DNA of 64,000 nt, taken from assembly GCF_006738645.1 (NCBI RefSeq), contig NZ_AP019700.1, forward strand, positions 1,128,001 through 1,192,000. Direction: 5' to 3'. Position numbers and translations under genes: made by a program. The first letter of the stretch is position 1. Each line of letters opens with the position of its first letter. The DNA is from Stella humosa. GTDB taxonomy: Bacteria; Pseudomonadota; Alphaproteobacteria; ATCC43930; Allostellaceae. This document shows, piece by piece, positions 42,095-51,538 of the stretch. The notes under the pieces are model-generated. The model was not told where the DNA came from and did no database searches. It saw only the letters and a program-made list of their open reading frames with translations.

Positions 42095-43711
42095 TCAGTC
42101 GATCCGCGCGAAGGAGGACGCGCCGGGCGGCACGATCGCGCAGGGGAAGGTGCGTTCGCCCAGCAGGCGGCATACTGCGCGTGCGTCGCGCTCCTCCAGC
42201 CCGACGAAGCGGGCGCGGAACAGCCGGTCGTCCTGCGCCATCACCGAGGACGCGCTGTCGCGCAGCTTGATCGCCTTCTTCTGGGCAAGCTTCAGAGCGC
42301 GGGCGGCGGCGTCGCGGCTGGCATAGGCGCCGACCTGCACCGACCAGCCGTCGCCGCCATCCTCGCGCCACCCGGCGGCCTGGGCGATGCGGCCGGCGGC
42401 GTCGTTGCTGACGACGACGAGACGCAGCGGCTCCGACCGGCCCAGCACCGGCAACGTACCGAGCGAACGAACGGTACTGGCCGTCGATGGGCTGGAGGTG
42501 GACGGGTTGGATGGCGGCGGGCTGGCAGACGCCATCGCGGCGGATATGTTCGCCGGAAGCTGGAGCGTGTGGGGAGGGGGCGCGACCGGGCTCGGCGTCG
42601 GCAGGATCGGCGTGATGGCCACGGCCGGGCTGGCCAGGGCGGCCATCACCGGTGACGGCGGCGGCAGGACGGGGACCACCTGGGGCGCCGACAAGGCGCT
42701 ATGCAGCACCGGCGGCGTGGGGGCCGGCTGCGGGATGACAGCCGGTGCTGCCGCCAGCACGGGTGCCGTCGTCAGGGTCGTGTCGCGCAGTTCCGGCATG
42801 CTGGGCGGCAGGACTGCGATCCGCGGCTCGGACCGGCGGCTCGGCGCCTTCTGGAAGCCGGCATCGAGCAGATCGGCCATGCGCAGGTCGCGGGCCGAGG
42901 CGGAGTTGCCGCCCATCACCACGCCGATCAGGCGGCGGCCGTTGCGCTCGGCCGAGGCGACCAGATTGAAACCGGACGCATTGACGAAGCCGGTCTTGAT
43001 CCCGTCCAGCCCGTCGAACTGGTCGAGCAAGCGGTTGTGGTTATGGTAGAAATTGCCGCGAAAGGTGAAGCCGCGGGTGGCGAACAGGGGATAGTATTTC
43101 GGGTGGTCGCGCAGCAGCGCGCGGGCCAGCACCGTGAAGTCGCGCGCCGTCGTGATCTGGCGCGGATCGGGCAGGCCGGAGGCGTTGCGGAAGGTCGTGC
43201 TGGTCATCCCCAGGCGGCGCGCGCGCACCGTCATCATCTGGGCGAAGGCACTTTCGGAGCCCGACATCGTCTCGGCGATGACGGTGGCGGCGTTGTTGGC
43301 CGACTTGGTGATGAGGCCGAGGACCGCCTCCTCGACCGTGATCGTCATGCCGGGGCGCAGCGGCAGGCCCCAGGGCACGGTCGAAGCGAAGGTCGATACC
43401 GGCATCGACTGGTTCATCGACAGGCGGCCGCGTTCGAGCGCCTCGAACACCAGGTAGAGCGTCATCATCTTGGTGATCGACGCCGGGTGGCGCGGCGCGT
43501 CGGCATTCGCCTCGTGCAGGACTTCGCCCGTGCGGGCGTCCAGCACGATCGCGGCATAGCGTTCCCGCACCGGCTTGGTCGCCTTGCGGCGCGGTGCCGC
43601 TTCTGCCTGGACGGTCACCAGCGTGATCGCTGCCGCCAAGAAAAGAGCCCCTACGCGTCCCCAGATCGCCACGATCCGATGCCCCCCGCGCACCATCGTT
43701 CCGTCGATCAC
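42095..43711 (-). CDS. D-alanyl-D-alanine carboxypeptidase with C-terminal SPOR domain (DacF/PBP5-like)
   Basis: A 538-residue periplasmic enzyme that trims peptidoglycan stem peptides. The signal anchor is at about 20-37. The penicillin-binding motifs are S78-I-T-K81, S137-A-N139 and K239-T-G241. A proline/alanine/serine-rich linker of about 140 residues (about 310-450) follows, then a SPOR domain (about 462-530, WSVQVGAYASRDAAARAL) that targets septal peptidoglycan. This arrangement is known in alphaproteobacteria. GTG 43711 is the longest start; ATG 43696 is also possible. Confidence 0.92.
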   Translation of the reverse strand: MIDGTMVRGGHRIVAIWGRVGALFLAAAITLVTVQAEAAPRRKATKPVRERYAAIVLDARTGEVLHEANADAPRHPASITKMMTLYLVFEALERGRLSMNQSMPVSTFASTVPWGLPLRPGMTITVEEAVLGLITKSANNAATVIAETMSGSESAFAQMMTVRARRLGMTSTTFRNASGLPDPRQITTARDFTVLARALLRDHPKYYPLFATRGFTFRGNFYHNHNRLLDQFDGLDGIKTGFVNASGFNLVASAERNGRRLIGVVMGGNSASARDLRMADLLDAGFQKAPSRRSEPRIAVLPPSMPELRDTTLTTAPVLAAAPAVIPQPAPTPPVLHSALSAPQVVPVLPPPSPVMAALASPAVAITPILPTPSPVAPPPHTLQLPANISAAMASASPPPSNPSTSSPSTASTVRSLGTLPVLGRSEPLRLVVVSNDAAGRIAQAAGWREDGGDGWSVQVGAYASRDAAARALKLAQKKAIKLRDSASSVMAQDDRLFRARFVGLEERDARAVCRLLGERTFPCAIVPPGASSFARID

Positions 43712-43818
43712 GATTCCTTAACGTCTTCCTCACCACGAGTCTACGCACACATGGCGATACCCGTGATATTGATGGCTTTTCCTGGTTCTCGCGCGACCGG
43801 GTCTTGTAGTGGCCCAAG

Positions 43819-46008
43819 GTGGATCCGGCGGTGAAGCGCCCACAGACGGACGACTCGATCCTGGCCGCGGCCGAGCGGCTGCACCGCGCCGGCCGCCTGG
43901 ACGAGGCCGCTGCGGCCTACCGTGCGGTCCTGGGCGCGCGGCCCGCCCATGCCGTGGCCTGGCATCGGCTGGGCATCGTTGCCCTGCAGGCAGGGCAGCC
44001 GGCCGCCGCCCTGGCGCCGCTTGGCCGGGCGATCGAACTGGCGCCGCGCGATGGCGCAATGCGCCACGATCTGGGCCACGCCCTGGCCGGCCTCGGCCGG
44101 CTGGAGGACGCGGCCGCGGCCTGGGCGGAGGCGGGGCGGCTGGCGCCGCGCATGGCGTCCGCCCATGCCAACCGCGGCACGGCGCTGGCGGCGCTTGGCC
44201 GCTTCGCCGACGCCGTACCCGCTTTCCGTGCCGCCCTCCAGGCCGACCCCAACCATCGCGATGCCTGGCTCGGCCATGCCGACAGCCTGTTGCAGGCGGG
44301 CCGGCCGGCGGAGGCCCTGTCGGCCCTCGACCGGGCGCGGGTCCGGCTTGGCGCGCACCCGGACTTTGCCGTCGTCCGCGGCCTGGCGCTGCGCCGGCTG
44401 GGGCAGGGACCGGCCGCACTTGCCCTGCTGGAAGAGACGGTGGCTTTGGCCCCGGCCCATGCCGGCGCCTGGGGCGCGCTCGGGCTCGTGCGCCTGGATG
44501 GCCGCGACGATGCCGGCGCGGCCGCGGCGCTGGAGCGCGCCGAGGCGCTGGACCCGGGCAGGGCCGACGTGCCCTTCAACCGCGCGACCGCCGAACACAA
44601 CCGGGACCGGCTGGGCGACGCGCTGGCGGCCCTCGACCGGGCCGTCGCGCGGGCGCCGGCCTTTGCCGCGGCCCACCTCCATCGCGGCTATGTCCTGCTG
44701 GACCATGGGCGGCCGGAAGAAGCGGGCGCGGCCTTCGAGCGGGTGCTGGCGATCGAGCCCGCCCATGCCGCGGCCGGCTCGGCCCGGCTGTTCGCCCTCA
44801 ACTATCTGTCCGATCGCGATGGCGGCGAGGTTGCCGCCCTCCACCGCGCCTGGGGGGATGCCGTTGCGGCCGCCGTGCCGGCGACGGCTCCCGCCACCCT
44901 CGACCGCGATCCCGACCGCCGCCTCCGGATCGGCTACCTGTCGGCCGATTTCCGCGCCCATTCCGTCGCCTGGTTCCTGGCCCCCCTGCTGTTCGCTCAC
45001 GATCGCGACCGGGTGGAGGTCATCGCCTATGCCGATGTCCCCGCCGGCGGGGACGCGGTGACGGCGCGCCTGCACGCCAACTGCGACCGCTGGCGCGACA
45101 TCCACGGCATGGACGACGATGCGGTGGCCGGCCTGATACGCGCGGACGCGGTCGACATCCTGGTCGATCTGGGCGGCCATACGGCGCACAGCCGCCTGCC
45201 GGTCCTGGCCCGCCGGCCGGCGCCCGTCCAGGGGACGTGGCTCGGCTATCCCAACACGACCGGCCTGGCGGCGGTCGATTTCCGCGTCACCGACGCCATC
45301 GCCGACCCGCCAGGCATCAACGACGCGCAATATTCCGAGCGGCTGGTGCGGCTCGACCGGCCGTTCCTGTGCTACGACCTGCCACCGGACGCGCCGCCGC
45401 CGCGCGTGCCGGGCCAACCCGTCACCTTCGGCTCGTTCAACGTGCCGGCCAAGATCTCGCCCGAGACGGTGGCGGCCTGGGCGGCGATCCTGGCGGCCGT
45501 GCCGGGTGCGCGTCTGTTGCTGAAGGCGCGCGGGCTGGACGACCCCGCGACGGCCGAACTCTGGCGTGGCCGCTTCGCCGCGGCCGGGGTGGACCCCGGC
45601 CGCCTGTTGCTGCGCGGCCGCGTCTCCTCGCCGGCCGGCCACCTCGCCCAATATGGGCTGGTCGACGTGGCGCTCGATCCCTTTCCTTATAATGGGACGA
45701 CCACGACCATGGAGGCGTTGGCGATGGGCGTGCCCGTCGTGGGGCTGGCGGGCGACCGCCATGCGGCGCGGGTCGGTGCTGCCATCCTGCGGCCGCTGGG
45801 GCTGGAGGGCCTGCTCGCGGAGGATGTGCGGGGGTACGTCGGCATCGCGGCTGGCTTGGCCGCCGACGGCGCCATGCGCGCGCGTCTCCGGGCCGCGCTG
45901 CCGGGCCGCTTGCGGGCCTCTTCCTTGTGCGATGCGGCAGGTTTTGCAGCCGCCATGGAGGCCGCCTATCGCGCCGAGTGGCATCGGCGGGTCGCCATGA
46001 AATCCTAG
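43819..46008 (+). CDS. TPR protein with O-GlcNAc-transferase-like (GT41) C-terminal domain
   Basis: A 729-residue protein. The N-terminal half (about 10-330) contains about eight tetratricopeptide repeats (each with patterns such as AWHRLGIVALQAGQPAAAL and AHANRGTALAALGRFADAV). The C-terminal half is a GT41 domain: RLRIGYLSADFRAHSVAWFLAPLL, ILVDLGGHTAHSRLPVLARRPAPVQGTWLGYPNTTGL, FGSFNVPAKISPETVAAWAAIL and LDPFPYNGTTTTMEALAMGVPVV. Bacterial members glycosylate proteins, often surface proteins; the target is unknown here. The start GTG 43819 has no clear ribosome site, and GTG 43831 is an alternative. It is divergent from dacF. Confidence 0.9.
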   Translation: MDPAVKRPQTDDSILAAAERLHRAGRLDEAAAAYRAVLGARPAHAVAWHRLGIVALQAGQPAAALAPLGRAIELAPRDGAMRHDLGHALAGLGRLEDAAAAWAEAGRLAPRMASAHANRGTALAALGRFADAVPAFRAALQADPNHRDAWLGHADSLLQAGRPAEALSALDRARVRLGAHPDFAVVRGLALRRLGQGPAALALLEETVALAPAHAGAWGALGLVRLDGRDDAGAAAALERAEALDPGRADVPFNRATAEHNRDRLGDALAALDRAVARAPAFAAAHLHRGYVLLDHGRPEEAGAAFERVLAIEPAHAAAGSARLFALNYLSDRDGGEVAALHRAWGDAVAAAVPATAPATLDRDPDRRLRIGYLSADFRAHSVAWFLAPLLFAHDRDRVEVIAYADVPAGGDAVTARLHANCDRWRDIHGMDDDAVAGLIRADAVDILVDLGGHTAHSRLPVLARRPAPVQGTWLGYPNTTGLAAVDFRVTDAIADPPGINDAQYSERLVRLDRPFLCYDLPPDAPPPRVPGQPVTFGSFNVPAKISPETVAAWAAILAAVPGARLLLKARGLDDPATAELWRGRFAAAGVDPGRLLLRGRVSSPAGHLAQYGLVDVALDPFPYNGTTTTMEALAMGVPVVGLAGDRHAARVGAAILRPLGLEGLLAEDVRGYVGIAAGLAADGAMRARLRAALPGRLRASSLCDAAGFAAAMEAAYRAEWHRRVAMKS

Positions 46009-46042
46009 GTTTTTCGGCTCGATGCGACAGTTCGTCGCGTTT

Positions 46043-46116
46043 TGCTGCACTGCACCATACACCCTTGACGCTGGTTTCTTTCGCCCGATATAAGGCACTC
46101 GTGTTGCAGTGCAGCA
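46043..46116. promoter_or_regulatory. Pair of inverted TGC-rich repeats flanking the phasin promoter (PhaR-like operator)
   Basis: TGCTGCACTGCA (46043-46054) and TGCAGTGCAGCA (46105-46116) are exact reverse complements that bracket the promoter at 46065-46094. TGC-rich repeats of this kind are the known targets of the polyhydroxyalkanoate regulator PhaR in front of phasin genes. The downstream copy covers the expected transcription start, a good position for repression. No phaR gene is in the window. Confidence 0.7.
46065..46094 (+). promoter_or_regulatory. Sigma-70-type promoter of the phasin gene
   Basis: The -35 box is TTGACG (46065-46070) and the -10 box is TATAAG (46089-46094) with an 18-bp spacer; each matches consensus at five of six positions. 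The start would be near 46101, giving a leader of about 90 nt before ATG 46193. It is the clearest promoter in the window, as expected for an abundant granule protein. Confidence 0.75.
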
Positions 46117-46192
46117 TGGGCGGTCGAGACACCGCCGGCACCGCTGCGGAACGATCAACCGAGCGCAATCGGCAAGCCCGAGGGAGAACAAT

Positions 46193-46738
46193 ATGAACCC
46201 GAAGACCAAGGCGGCCGCGGCCGCGGTGGACGAGATGACGAAGCCCGTCGAAGCCAACTTCGCCGCCGGCAAGGACATGGTCGAGAGCTTCGTGAAGGTC
46301 GGCCAGGAAGCGGCCCAGAAGGGCTACGAGCAGGCCGTGACCATGACCAAGGACCAGGTCGAGAAGGCCCGCACCGCCGTCGCCAAGGGCGTCGACGAGA
46401 TGAGCACGCTGGGCAAGGACAATGTCGACGCCGTCGTACAGGCCGGCACGATCTACGCCCGTGGCGTGGAAGTGATCGGCAAGGAAGTGATGAGCTATGC
46501 CCAGGCGCGCATGGAATCGAACATGGCCGCGATGAAGGCGATGCTCGGCGCCCGCACCCTGAAGGAACTGGTCGACCTCCAGACCGAGTTCGCGCGCAGC
46601 ACCTTCGACCAGATGGTCACCGAGACGACCAAGCTGTCGGAGATCGGCGTGAAGGTGACGAACGAGGCGTTCGCGCCCATCAACGCCCGCGTCAACCAGG
46701 TCGTCGAGAAGATCACGAAGTCGGCCGCCGCCGCCTGA
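46193..46738 (+). CDS. Phasin family protein
   Basis: A 181-residue all-helical, amphipathic protein that coats polyhydroxyalkanoate granules. The body (about 25-170) is a Phasin_2 domain with repeated heptad-like segments (GYEQAVTMTKDQVEKARTAV, TLKELVDLQTEFARSTFDQMV). The composition is rich in Ala, Lys, Glu and Met, with no signal peptide, and the C-terminal tail is KSAAAA. The ribosome site AGGGAGAA and ATG 46193 fit the family length. It is monocistronic: own promoter, own terminator. Confidence 0.9.
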   Translation: MNPKTKAAAAAVDEMTKPVEANFAAGKDMVESFVKVGQEAAQKGYEQAVTMTKDQVEKARTAVAKGVDEMSTLGKDNVDAVVQAGTIYARGVEVIGKEVMSYAQARMESNMAAMKAMLGARTLKELVDLQTEFARSTFDQMVTETTKLSEIGVKVTNEAFAPINARVNQVVEKITKSAAAA

Positions 46739-46761
46739 TCCTTTCGACAGCACCGGTTTCG

Positions 46762-46798
46762 AACGGCCCGGCGGGACCCCCGCCGGGCCGTTTTCGTT
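46762..46798 (+). terminator. Intrinsic terminator of the phasin gene
   Basis: Perfect stem CGGCCCGGCGGG (46764-46775) with CCCGCCGGGCCG (46779-46790), loop ACC, extended by AA/TT and followed by TTTTCGTT. It is the best intrinsic terminator in the window. Confidence 0.9.
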
Positions 46799-47030
46799 AT
46801 GGATGCATGCGCGCCCCGCGGCGGCCGCATGGCAGGGTTTTAATGCGGCGCAGCACCGAGCCTCTTTTCCCGCGCCGCCGGAACGCAATATGATTCCCCG
46901 GACGAGGAGACATACCGGCCTTCGATCCCCATCTGGAACAAGCCGGCCCCATTCGGATCAGCCGGAGAGGACCATGCCGGATGCATGAAAAAGGCGCGGG
47001 CGCAGGCGAACAGCCGGTCCGCGGGATCTG

Positions 47031-47357
47031 ATGAGTGACAATGAGCGCCGCGGCAACGACGGGTCGGTAACCGGGGTGGTCGTCAAGACCAAGCCCAAGA
47101 CCAAGAAGCCGTCCATGTACAAGGTGCTGATGCTGAACGACGACTACACGCCGATGGAGTTCGTCGTCCACGTGCTGGAGCGGTTCTTTTCCAAGACGCG
47201 CGAGGAAGCGACGCGCATCATGCTGCACGTCCACCGGCGCGGCGTCGGCATCTGCGGGGTGTTCACCTACGAGGTCGCCGAGACCAAGGTGACGCAGGTG
47301 ATGGATTTCGCCCGCCAGCAGCAGCATCCCCTGCAATGCACCCTCGAGAAGGAGTAG
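47031..47357 (+). CDS. clpS: ATP-dependent Clp protease adaptor ClpS
   Basis: A 108-residue adaptor that delivers N-degron substrates to ClpAP. The core [24 protein letters not shown] contains the N-end-rule pocket residues (NDDYT), and [21 protein letters not shown] follows. It ends 3 bp before clpA, the usual arrangement in alphaproteobacteria. The 232 bp between the phasin terminator and this start hold no gene that I trust; a 61-codon frame there has no supporting features. Confidence 0.95.
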   Translation: MSDNERRGNDGSVTGVVVKTKPKTKKPSMYKVLMLNDDYTPMEFVVHVLERFFSKTREEATRIMLHVHRRGVGICGVFTYEVAETKVTQVMDFARQQQHPLQCTLEKE

Positions 47358-47360
47358 CCC

Positions 47361-49673
47361 ATGCTGTCGCGCAATCTCGAGGAAACGCTGCACCGGGCGC
47401 TCGCCAACGCCAACGAGCGCCGACACGAGTACGCCACCCTGGAACATCTGCTGCTGGCCCTGACCGAGGATCGCGACGGCGTCGCCGTGCTGCGTGCCTG
47501 CGGCGTCGACCTGGAGCGCCTGCGCCGCGAGCTGGTGGAGTATCTCGACAACGAACTGTCCAACCTGGTCAGCAGCCGGCTCGAGGATGCCAAGCCGACG
47601 GCCAGTTTCCAGCGCGTGCTGCAGCGTGCGGCCATCCATGTGCAGTCTTCCGGCCGCGAGGAGGTGACGGGCGCCAACGTGCTGGTCGCCATGTTCGCCG
47701 AGCGGGAATCCCACGCGGTCTATTTCCTGCAAGAGCAGGACATGACCCGGTTCGATGCGGTCAACTACATCTCCCACGGCATCGCCAAGGTCCCCGGCAA
47801 GGGTGAGACCCGCCGGGTCCAGGGCGCGGACGAGGATGCGGCGGCGGAGAAGGTCGTGAAAAAGGGACACGAGGCGCTCGACGCTTACTGCGTGAACCTG
47901 AACAAGAAGGCACGCAACGGAAAGATCGACCCGCTCATCGGCCGCGAGGCCGAGGTCGAGCGCACCATCCAGATCCTCTGCCGCCGGCAGAAGAACAACC
48001 CGCTCTATGTCGGCGATCCCGGTGTCGGCAAGACCGCCATCGCCGAGGGGCTGGCCCGGCGCATCATCCAGGGCGAGGTGCCCGAGGTGCTGCGCGAGGC
48101 CGTCATCTACTCCCTCGACATGGGCTCGTTGCTGGCCGGGACGCGCTATCGCGGCGATTTCGAGGAGCGGCTGAAGGCGGTCCTGGGCGAACTCGAAGCG
48201 ATGCCCCACGCCATCCTCTTCATCGACGAGATCCACACGGTGATCGGCGCCGGCGCCACCAGCGGCGGGGCGATGGACGCCTCCAACCTGCTGAAGCCGG
48301 CCCTCGCCAGCGGCACCATCCGCTGCATCGGCTCGACCACCTACAAGGAATACCGCAGCTACTTCGAGAAGGACCGGGCACTCGTCCGCCGCTTCCAGAA
48401 GATCGACGTGAACGAGCCGTCGCTGGAGGATTCGGTGAAGATCCTGATGGGGCTGAAGCCCTATTACGAGGACCATCACCGGGTGCGCTACACCAACGAC
48501 GCGATCAAGGCCGCGGTCGAGCTGTCGGCGCGCTACATCAACGACCGCAAGCTGCCCGACAAGGCGATCGACGTGATCGACGAGACGGGGGCGGCCCAGA
48601 TGCTGGTGCCCGAGAACAAGCGCAAGAAGACGATCGCGGTGAAGGACGTGGAGGCGGTGGTCGCCAAGATCGCCCGCATCCCGCCCAAGACCGTGTCGCG
48701 CGACGACGGCGCCATCCTGCGCACGCTGGAGCGCGACCTGAAGACCCTGGTGTTCGGCCAGGACAAGGCGATCGAATCCCTGGCTGCCGCCATCAAGCTG
48801 GCCCGCGCCGGCCTGCGCGAGCCCGAGAAGCCGATCGGCTCCTACCTCTTCTCCGGCCCGACCGGCGTCGGCAAGACCGAGGTGGCGCGCCAGCTCTCGC
48901 GCGTGCTGGGCATCGAGATGAAGCGCTTCGACATGTCGGAATACATGGAGCGCCACACCATCTCGCGGCTGATCGGCGCGCCGCCCGGCTATGTCGGCTT
49001 CGACCAGGGCGGCCTGCTGACGGATGCCATCGACCAGCATCCGCACTGCGTGCTGCTGCTGGACGAGATCGAGAAGGCCCACCCGGATCTCTACAACATC
49101 CTGCTGCAGGTGATGGATTACGGGAAGCTGACCGACCACAACGGCAAGATCGTCGACTTCCGCAACGTCATCATCATCATGACGACGAATGCGGGGGCGG
49201 CCGAGATGACCAAGTCGGCCATCGGTTTCGGCAGCACCGTGCGCCAGGGCGAGGACGAAGAGGCGATCAAGCGGATGTTCACGCCGGAGTTCCGCAACCG
49301 CCTGGATGCCACCATCGCCTTCCAGCATCTGACGCCCGAGATCATCGCCCAGGTCGTCGACAAGTTCGTGGCCCAGCTCGAAGGCCAGCTCGGCGACCGC
49401 CAGGTGGCGATCGAGCTCGACGACGCGGCGCGCAAGTGGCTGGCCGACAAGGGCTATGACCGGCTGTACGGCGCCCGTCCGCTGGGTCGCACGATCCAGG
49501 AGTACATCAAGAAGCCGCTGGCCGACGAACTGCTGTTCGGCCGCCTCGCCAAGGGCGGAACCGTGCGCATCGGCGTGGCCGACGGCCAACTCGTGTTCAC
49601 CTATCCGGACGAGCCCAAGCGCCGCGACGACGATGCGGCGCCGAAGGAGCCGGAACTGGTCGAAACCCGCTGA
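47361..49673 (+). CDS. clpA: ATP-dependent Clp protease ATP-binding subunit ClpA
   Basis: A 770-residue AAA+ unfoldase of the ClpAP protease. The double-repeat N domain (about 1-145) binds ClpS. The D1 ring has Walker [14 protein letters not shown] (Lys224) and [29 protein letters not shown]. The D2 ring has Walker [14 protein letters not shown] near residue 500 and [13 protein letters not shown]. There is no coiled-coil middle domain, which separates it from ClpB. ClpP is not in the window. Confidence 0.96.
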   Translation: MLSRNLEETLHRALANANERRHEYATLEHLLLALTEDRDGVAVLRACGVDLERLRRELVEYLDNELSNLVSSRLEDAKPTASFQRVLQRAAIHVQSSGREEVTGANVLVAMFAERESHAVYFLQEQDMTRFDAVNYISHGIAKVPGKGETRRVQGADEDAAAEKVVKKGHEALDAYCVNLNKKARNGKIDPLIGREAEVERTIQILCRRQKNNPLYVGDPGVGKTAIAEGLARRIIQGEVPEVLREAVIYSLDMGSLLAGTRYRGDFEERLKAVLGELEAMPHAILFIDEIHTVIGAGATSGGAMDASNLLKPALASGTIRCIGSTTYKEYRSYFEKDRALVRRFQKIDVNEPSLEDSVKILMGLKPYYEDHHRVRYTNDAIKAAVELSARYINDRKLPDKAIDVIDETGAAQMLVPENKRKKTIAVKDVEAVVAKIARIPPKTVSRDDGAILRTLERDLKTLVFGQDKAIESLAAAIKLARAGLREPEKPIGSYLFSGPTGVGKTEVARQLSRVLGIEMKRFDMSEYMERHTISRLIGAPPGYVGFDQGGLLTDAIDQHPHCVLLLDEIEKAHPDLYNILLQVMDYGKLTDHNGKIVDFRNVIIIMTTNAGAAEMTKSAIGFGSTVRQGEDEEAIKRMFTPEFRNRLDATIAFQHLTPEIIAQVVDKFVAQLEGQLGDRQVAIELDDAARKWLADKGYDRLYGARPLGRTIQEYIKKPLADELLFGRLAKGGTVRIGVADGQLVFTYPDEPKRRDDDAAPKEPELVETR

Positions 49674-50551
49674 GCGGCGGGCCTGCACAAGACGGATCGG
49701 CCGGGGCGGAAGTCCCGGCCGAATTCGTTTGGGCCGCGCGGGCCGCGTTCCCGGACCTGCCGCCCGGCCCACCGCAGTGCCTGGCCGGCGGCGGCGCCTC
49801 GCTCGTGCTGCTGTTCGGCGGCACCGACATCGTCCGCATCCCCCATCATCCCCTGGTGGCCAGCCGTTTCGAACTGGCTCGTCGGGCCGTTGCCATCCTG
49901 CGCGACCGGCTGCCGGTCGCCATCCCGGAACCCCGTGCGCATGCCGGCCCGCCGGCGCTGGAAACCTATCCCTTGCTGCCCGGCCGGGCGCCGCGGCCTG
50001 CCGACGCCGGGCCGGCGCTCGTTTCCGATCTCGTGGGCTTCCTGGTGGCCCTGCACGGCACGCCACCGGCGCTCCTGGCCCAGGGCGGCATCGTGCCCGG
50101 GTTCTGGGCGGATTTCCTCGACCATGCCGCCCGCCTGTCCGCCGACCGCGTACCCGATGCCGGCGTCCTCGCCATGATCCGGCGCGACGTGGCGGTGGCG
50201 CGTGATACCGATGGCGCCCTGCCGGCGACGCCCGTCCACTACGACCTGCACCCGGGCAACATGCTGGTCGCGGGCGACCCGGCCCGGCTCGCCGGCGTGA
50301 TCGACTTCGCCGACCTGTCGATCGACGACCCGCACTGGGACTTTCGCCACCTGGGTGACCTCGGGCCAGAATTCCTGTCGGCCGTCATCGATGGCTACGA
50401 GGCGGCGACCGGGCGGTCGCTGTCGCGGGCACGCATCGGCCGGCTGGCCAATTGCCGGCGGGGGCTCGACCATGCCAAGCGTGCCCTGCTCGATCGTCTC
50501 GGATCGGGCGCGACGAGCGGTTGCACGGTGCCGCCCGCCACCCCATCCTGA
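49670..50551 (+). CDS. Aminoglycoside phosphotransferase (APH)-like kinase with probable CTG start
   Basis: Kinase-fold small-molecule phosphotransferase. The catalytic loop VHYDLHPGNMLV and the metal-binding VIDFADLSIDDPHWDF are clear. The first ATG/GTG in frame is GTG 49805 (248 residues), but the family's N-terminal sequence visibly continues upstream (AAFPDLPPGPPQCLAGGG, before ASLVLLFGGTDIVRIPHHP). No ATG, GTG or TTG exists in that stretch. CTG 49670 overlaps the clpA stop as CTGA and gives 293 residues, the usual family length. The substrate is unknown; true drug resistance is unlikely to be inferable from this. A hairpin at 49697-49722 lies inside the extended frame. Confidence 0.6.
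   Translation: MSGGPAQDGSAGAEVPAEFVWAARAAFPDLPPGPPQCLAGGGASLVLLFGGTDIVRIPHHPLVASRFELARRAVAILRDRLPVAIPEPRAHAGPPALETYPLLPGRAPRPADAGPALVSDLVGFLVALHGTPPALLAQGGIVPGFWADFLDHAARLSADRVPDAGVLAMIRRDVAVARDTDGALPATPVHYDLHPGNMLVAGDPARLAGVIDFADLSIDDPHWDFRHLGDLGPEFLSAVIDGYEAATGRSLSRARIGRLANCRRGLDHAKRALLDRLGSGATSGCTVPPATPS
49697..49722 (+). other. Hairpin shortly after clpA
   Basis: TCGGCCGGG (49697-49705) pairs with CCCGGCCGA (49714-49722), a 9-bp stem with an 8-nt loop, followed by ATTCGTTTG. It could be the clpA terminator or an attenuator. It also falls in the proposed N-terminal coding part of the phosphotransferase gene, so both readings cannot be fully right. Confidence 0.5.
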
Positions 50552-50590
50552 CGGGCGGACGGCGGATCGACGATGGAGCGGGACTAGGCG

Positions 50591-51535
50591 ATGGCCACGG
50601 GACCAGGGCGCGCCGCGACAGCGGGCGGGCGCGATCGACGGGTGCTGCTGGGCATCCTCTTCATGTGCATATCGGCGATGATCTTTCCGTTCATGAACGG
50701 GCTGGTCCAGATCCTCAGCCGCGACTACCCGTCGGAGCAGATCATCTGGGCGCGCACCGCCTCGCACCTGCTGGTCGCGCTGCTGTGGCTGCTGCCGAGC
50801 CAGGGCGTGTCAGCGCTCCGCACCCGCCGGCCGTGGCTGCAGATCCTGGGGTCGGTCTGCCTCATCACCTCGACGGCGATGTTCTTCATCGGGGTGAAGA
50901 GCGTGCCGCTCGCCAAGGCCGCCGCCATCAGCTTCACCGCGCCGTTCTTCGTGGCGCTGCTCGCCTGGCCCTTCCTGGGCGAGCGCATCCGCGGCTCCCG
51001 CCTGCTGGCCGTCGCCATCGGCTTCGCCGGGGTGCTGGTCGTCATCCGCCCGGGGCTGGAGGTGGTGCAGTGGGCCTCCGTGCTGATCGTCGGCAGTGCG
51101 GCCTGCTACGGCGTCTATCAGGTGGTGGCGCGCCGCGTGGCCGGCCATGACCGGCCGGAAACTTCGGTCATGTATTCGGCACTCGTCGGCACCATCATCA
51201 TGTCGGCCATCGTCCCCTGGGTCTGGGTGACGCCGAAGACCGGGCTCGATGCCCTGATGATGGTCGGGCTGGGCGTGCTGGGCGCCAGCGGCCACTATTG
51301 CGTCGTCCGCTCGCTCGCCTATGCCGAGGCGAACATCGTCTCGCCCTTCCAGTACGCCCAGATCGTGGGCTCGGTCGCGATCGGCTGGGCCATCTCCGGC
51401 CTGCTGCCCGACATCTATACCTGGATCGGCTCGGCCATCATCGTGGCGGCCGGCATCTATATCGCCATCACCCAGACACGGCGGACGCCGGCGGCCTCGG
51501 CCGTGTTCACCGAGCGGCCGATCCGGCCGGATTGA
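50591..51535 (+). CDS. EamA-family (DMT) transporter
   Basis: A 314-residue inner-membrane protein with ten predicted helices in two EamA repeats. The first helix is VLLGILFMCISAMIFPFMNGLVQIL; the repeat boundary is near residue 155. PLAKAAAISFTAPFFVALLAWPFLGERI, at the end of repeat 1, is the conserved EamA signature. Such proteins usually export small metabolites or amino acids. ATG 50591 is 39 bp after the phosphotransferase gene, in the same direction. The substrate is unknown. Confidence 0.87.
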   Translation: MATGPGRAATAGGRDRRVLLGILFMCISAMIFPFMNGLVQILSRDYPSEQIIWARTASHLLVALLWLLPSQGVSALRTRRPWLQILGSVCLITSTAMFFIGVKSVPLAKAAAISFTAPFFVALLAWPFLGERIRGSRLLAVAIGFAGVLVVIRPGLEVVQWASVLIVGSAACYGVYQVVARRVAGHDRPETSVMYSALVGTIIMSAIVPWVWVTPKTGLDALMMVGLGVLGASGHYCVVRSLAYAEANIVSPFQYAQIVGSVAIGWAISGLLPDIYTWIGSAIIVAAGIYIAITQTRRTPAASAVFTERPIRPD

Positions 51536-51538
51536 CGG

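Noticed and set aside
46803-46988. 61-codon frame between the phasin terminator and clpS
   Set aside because: No ribosome site, Pro/Arg/Ser-rich noise composition and no recognisable feature; probably leader sequence.
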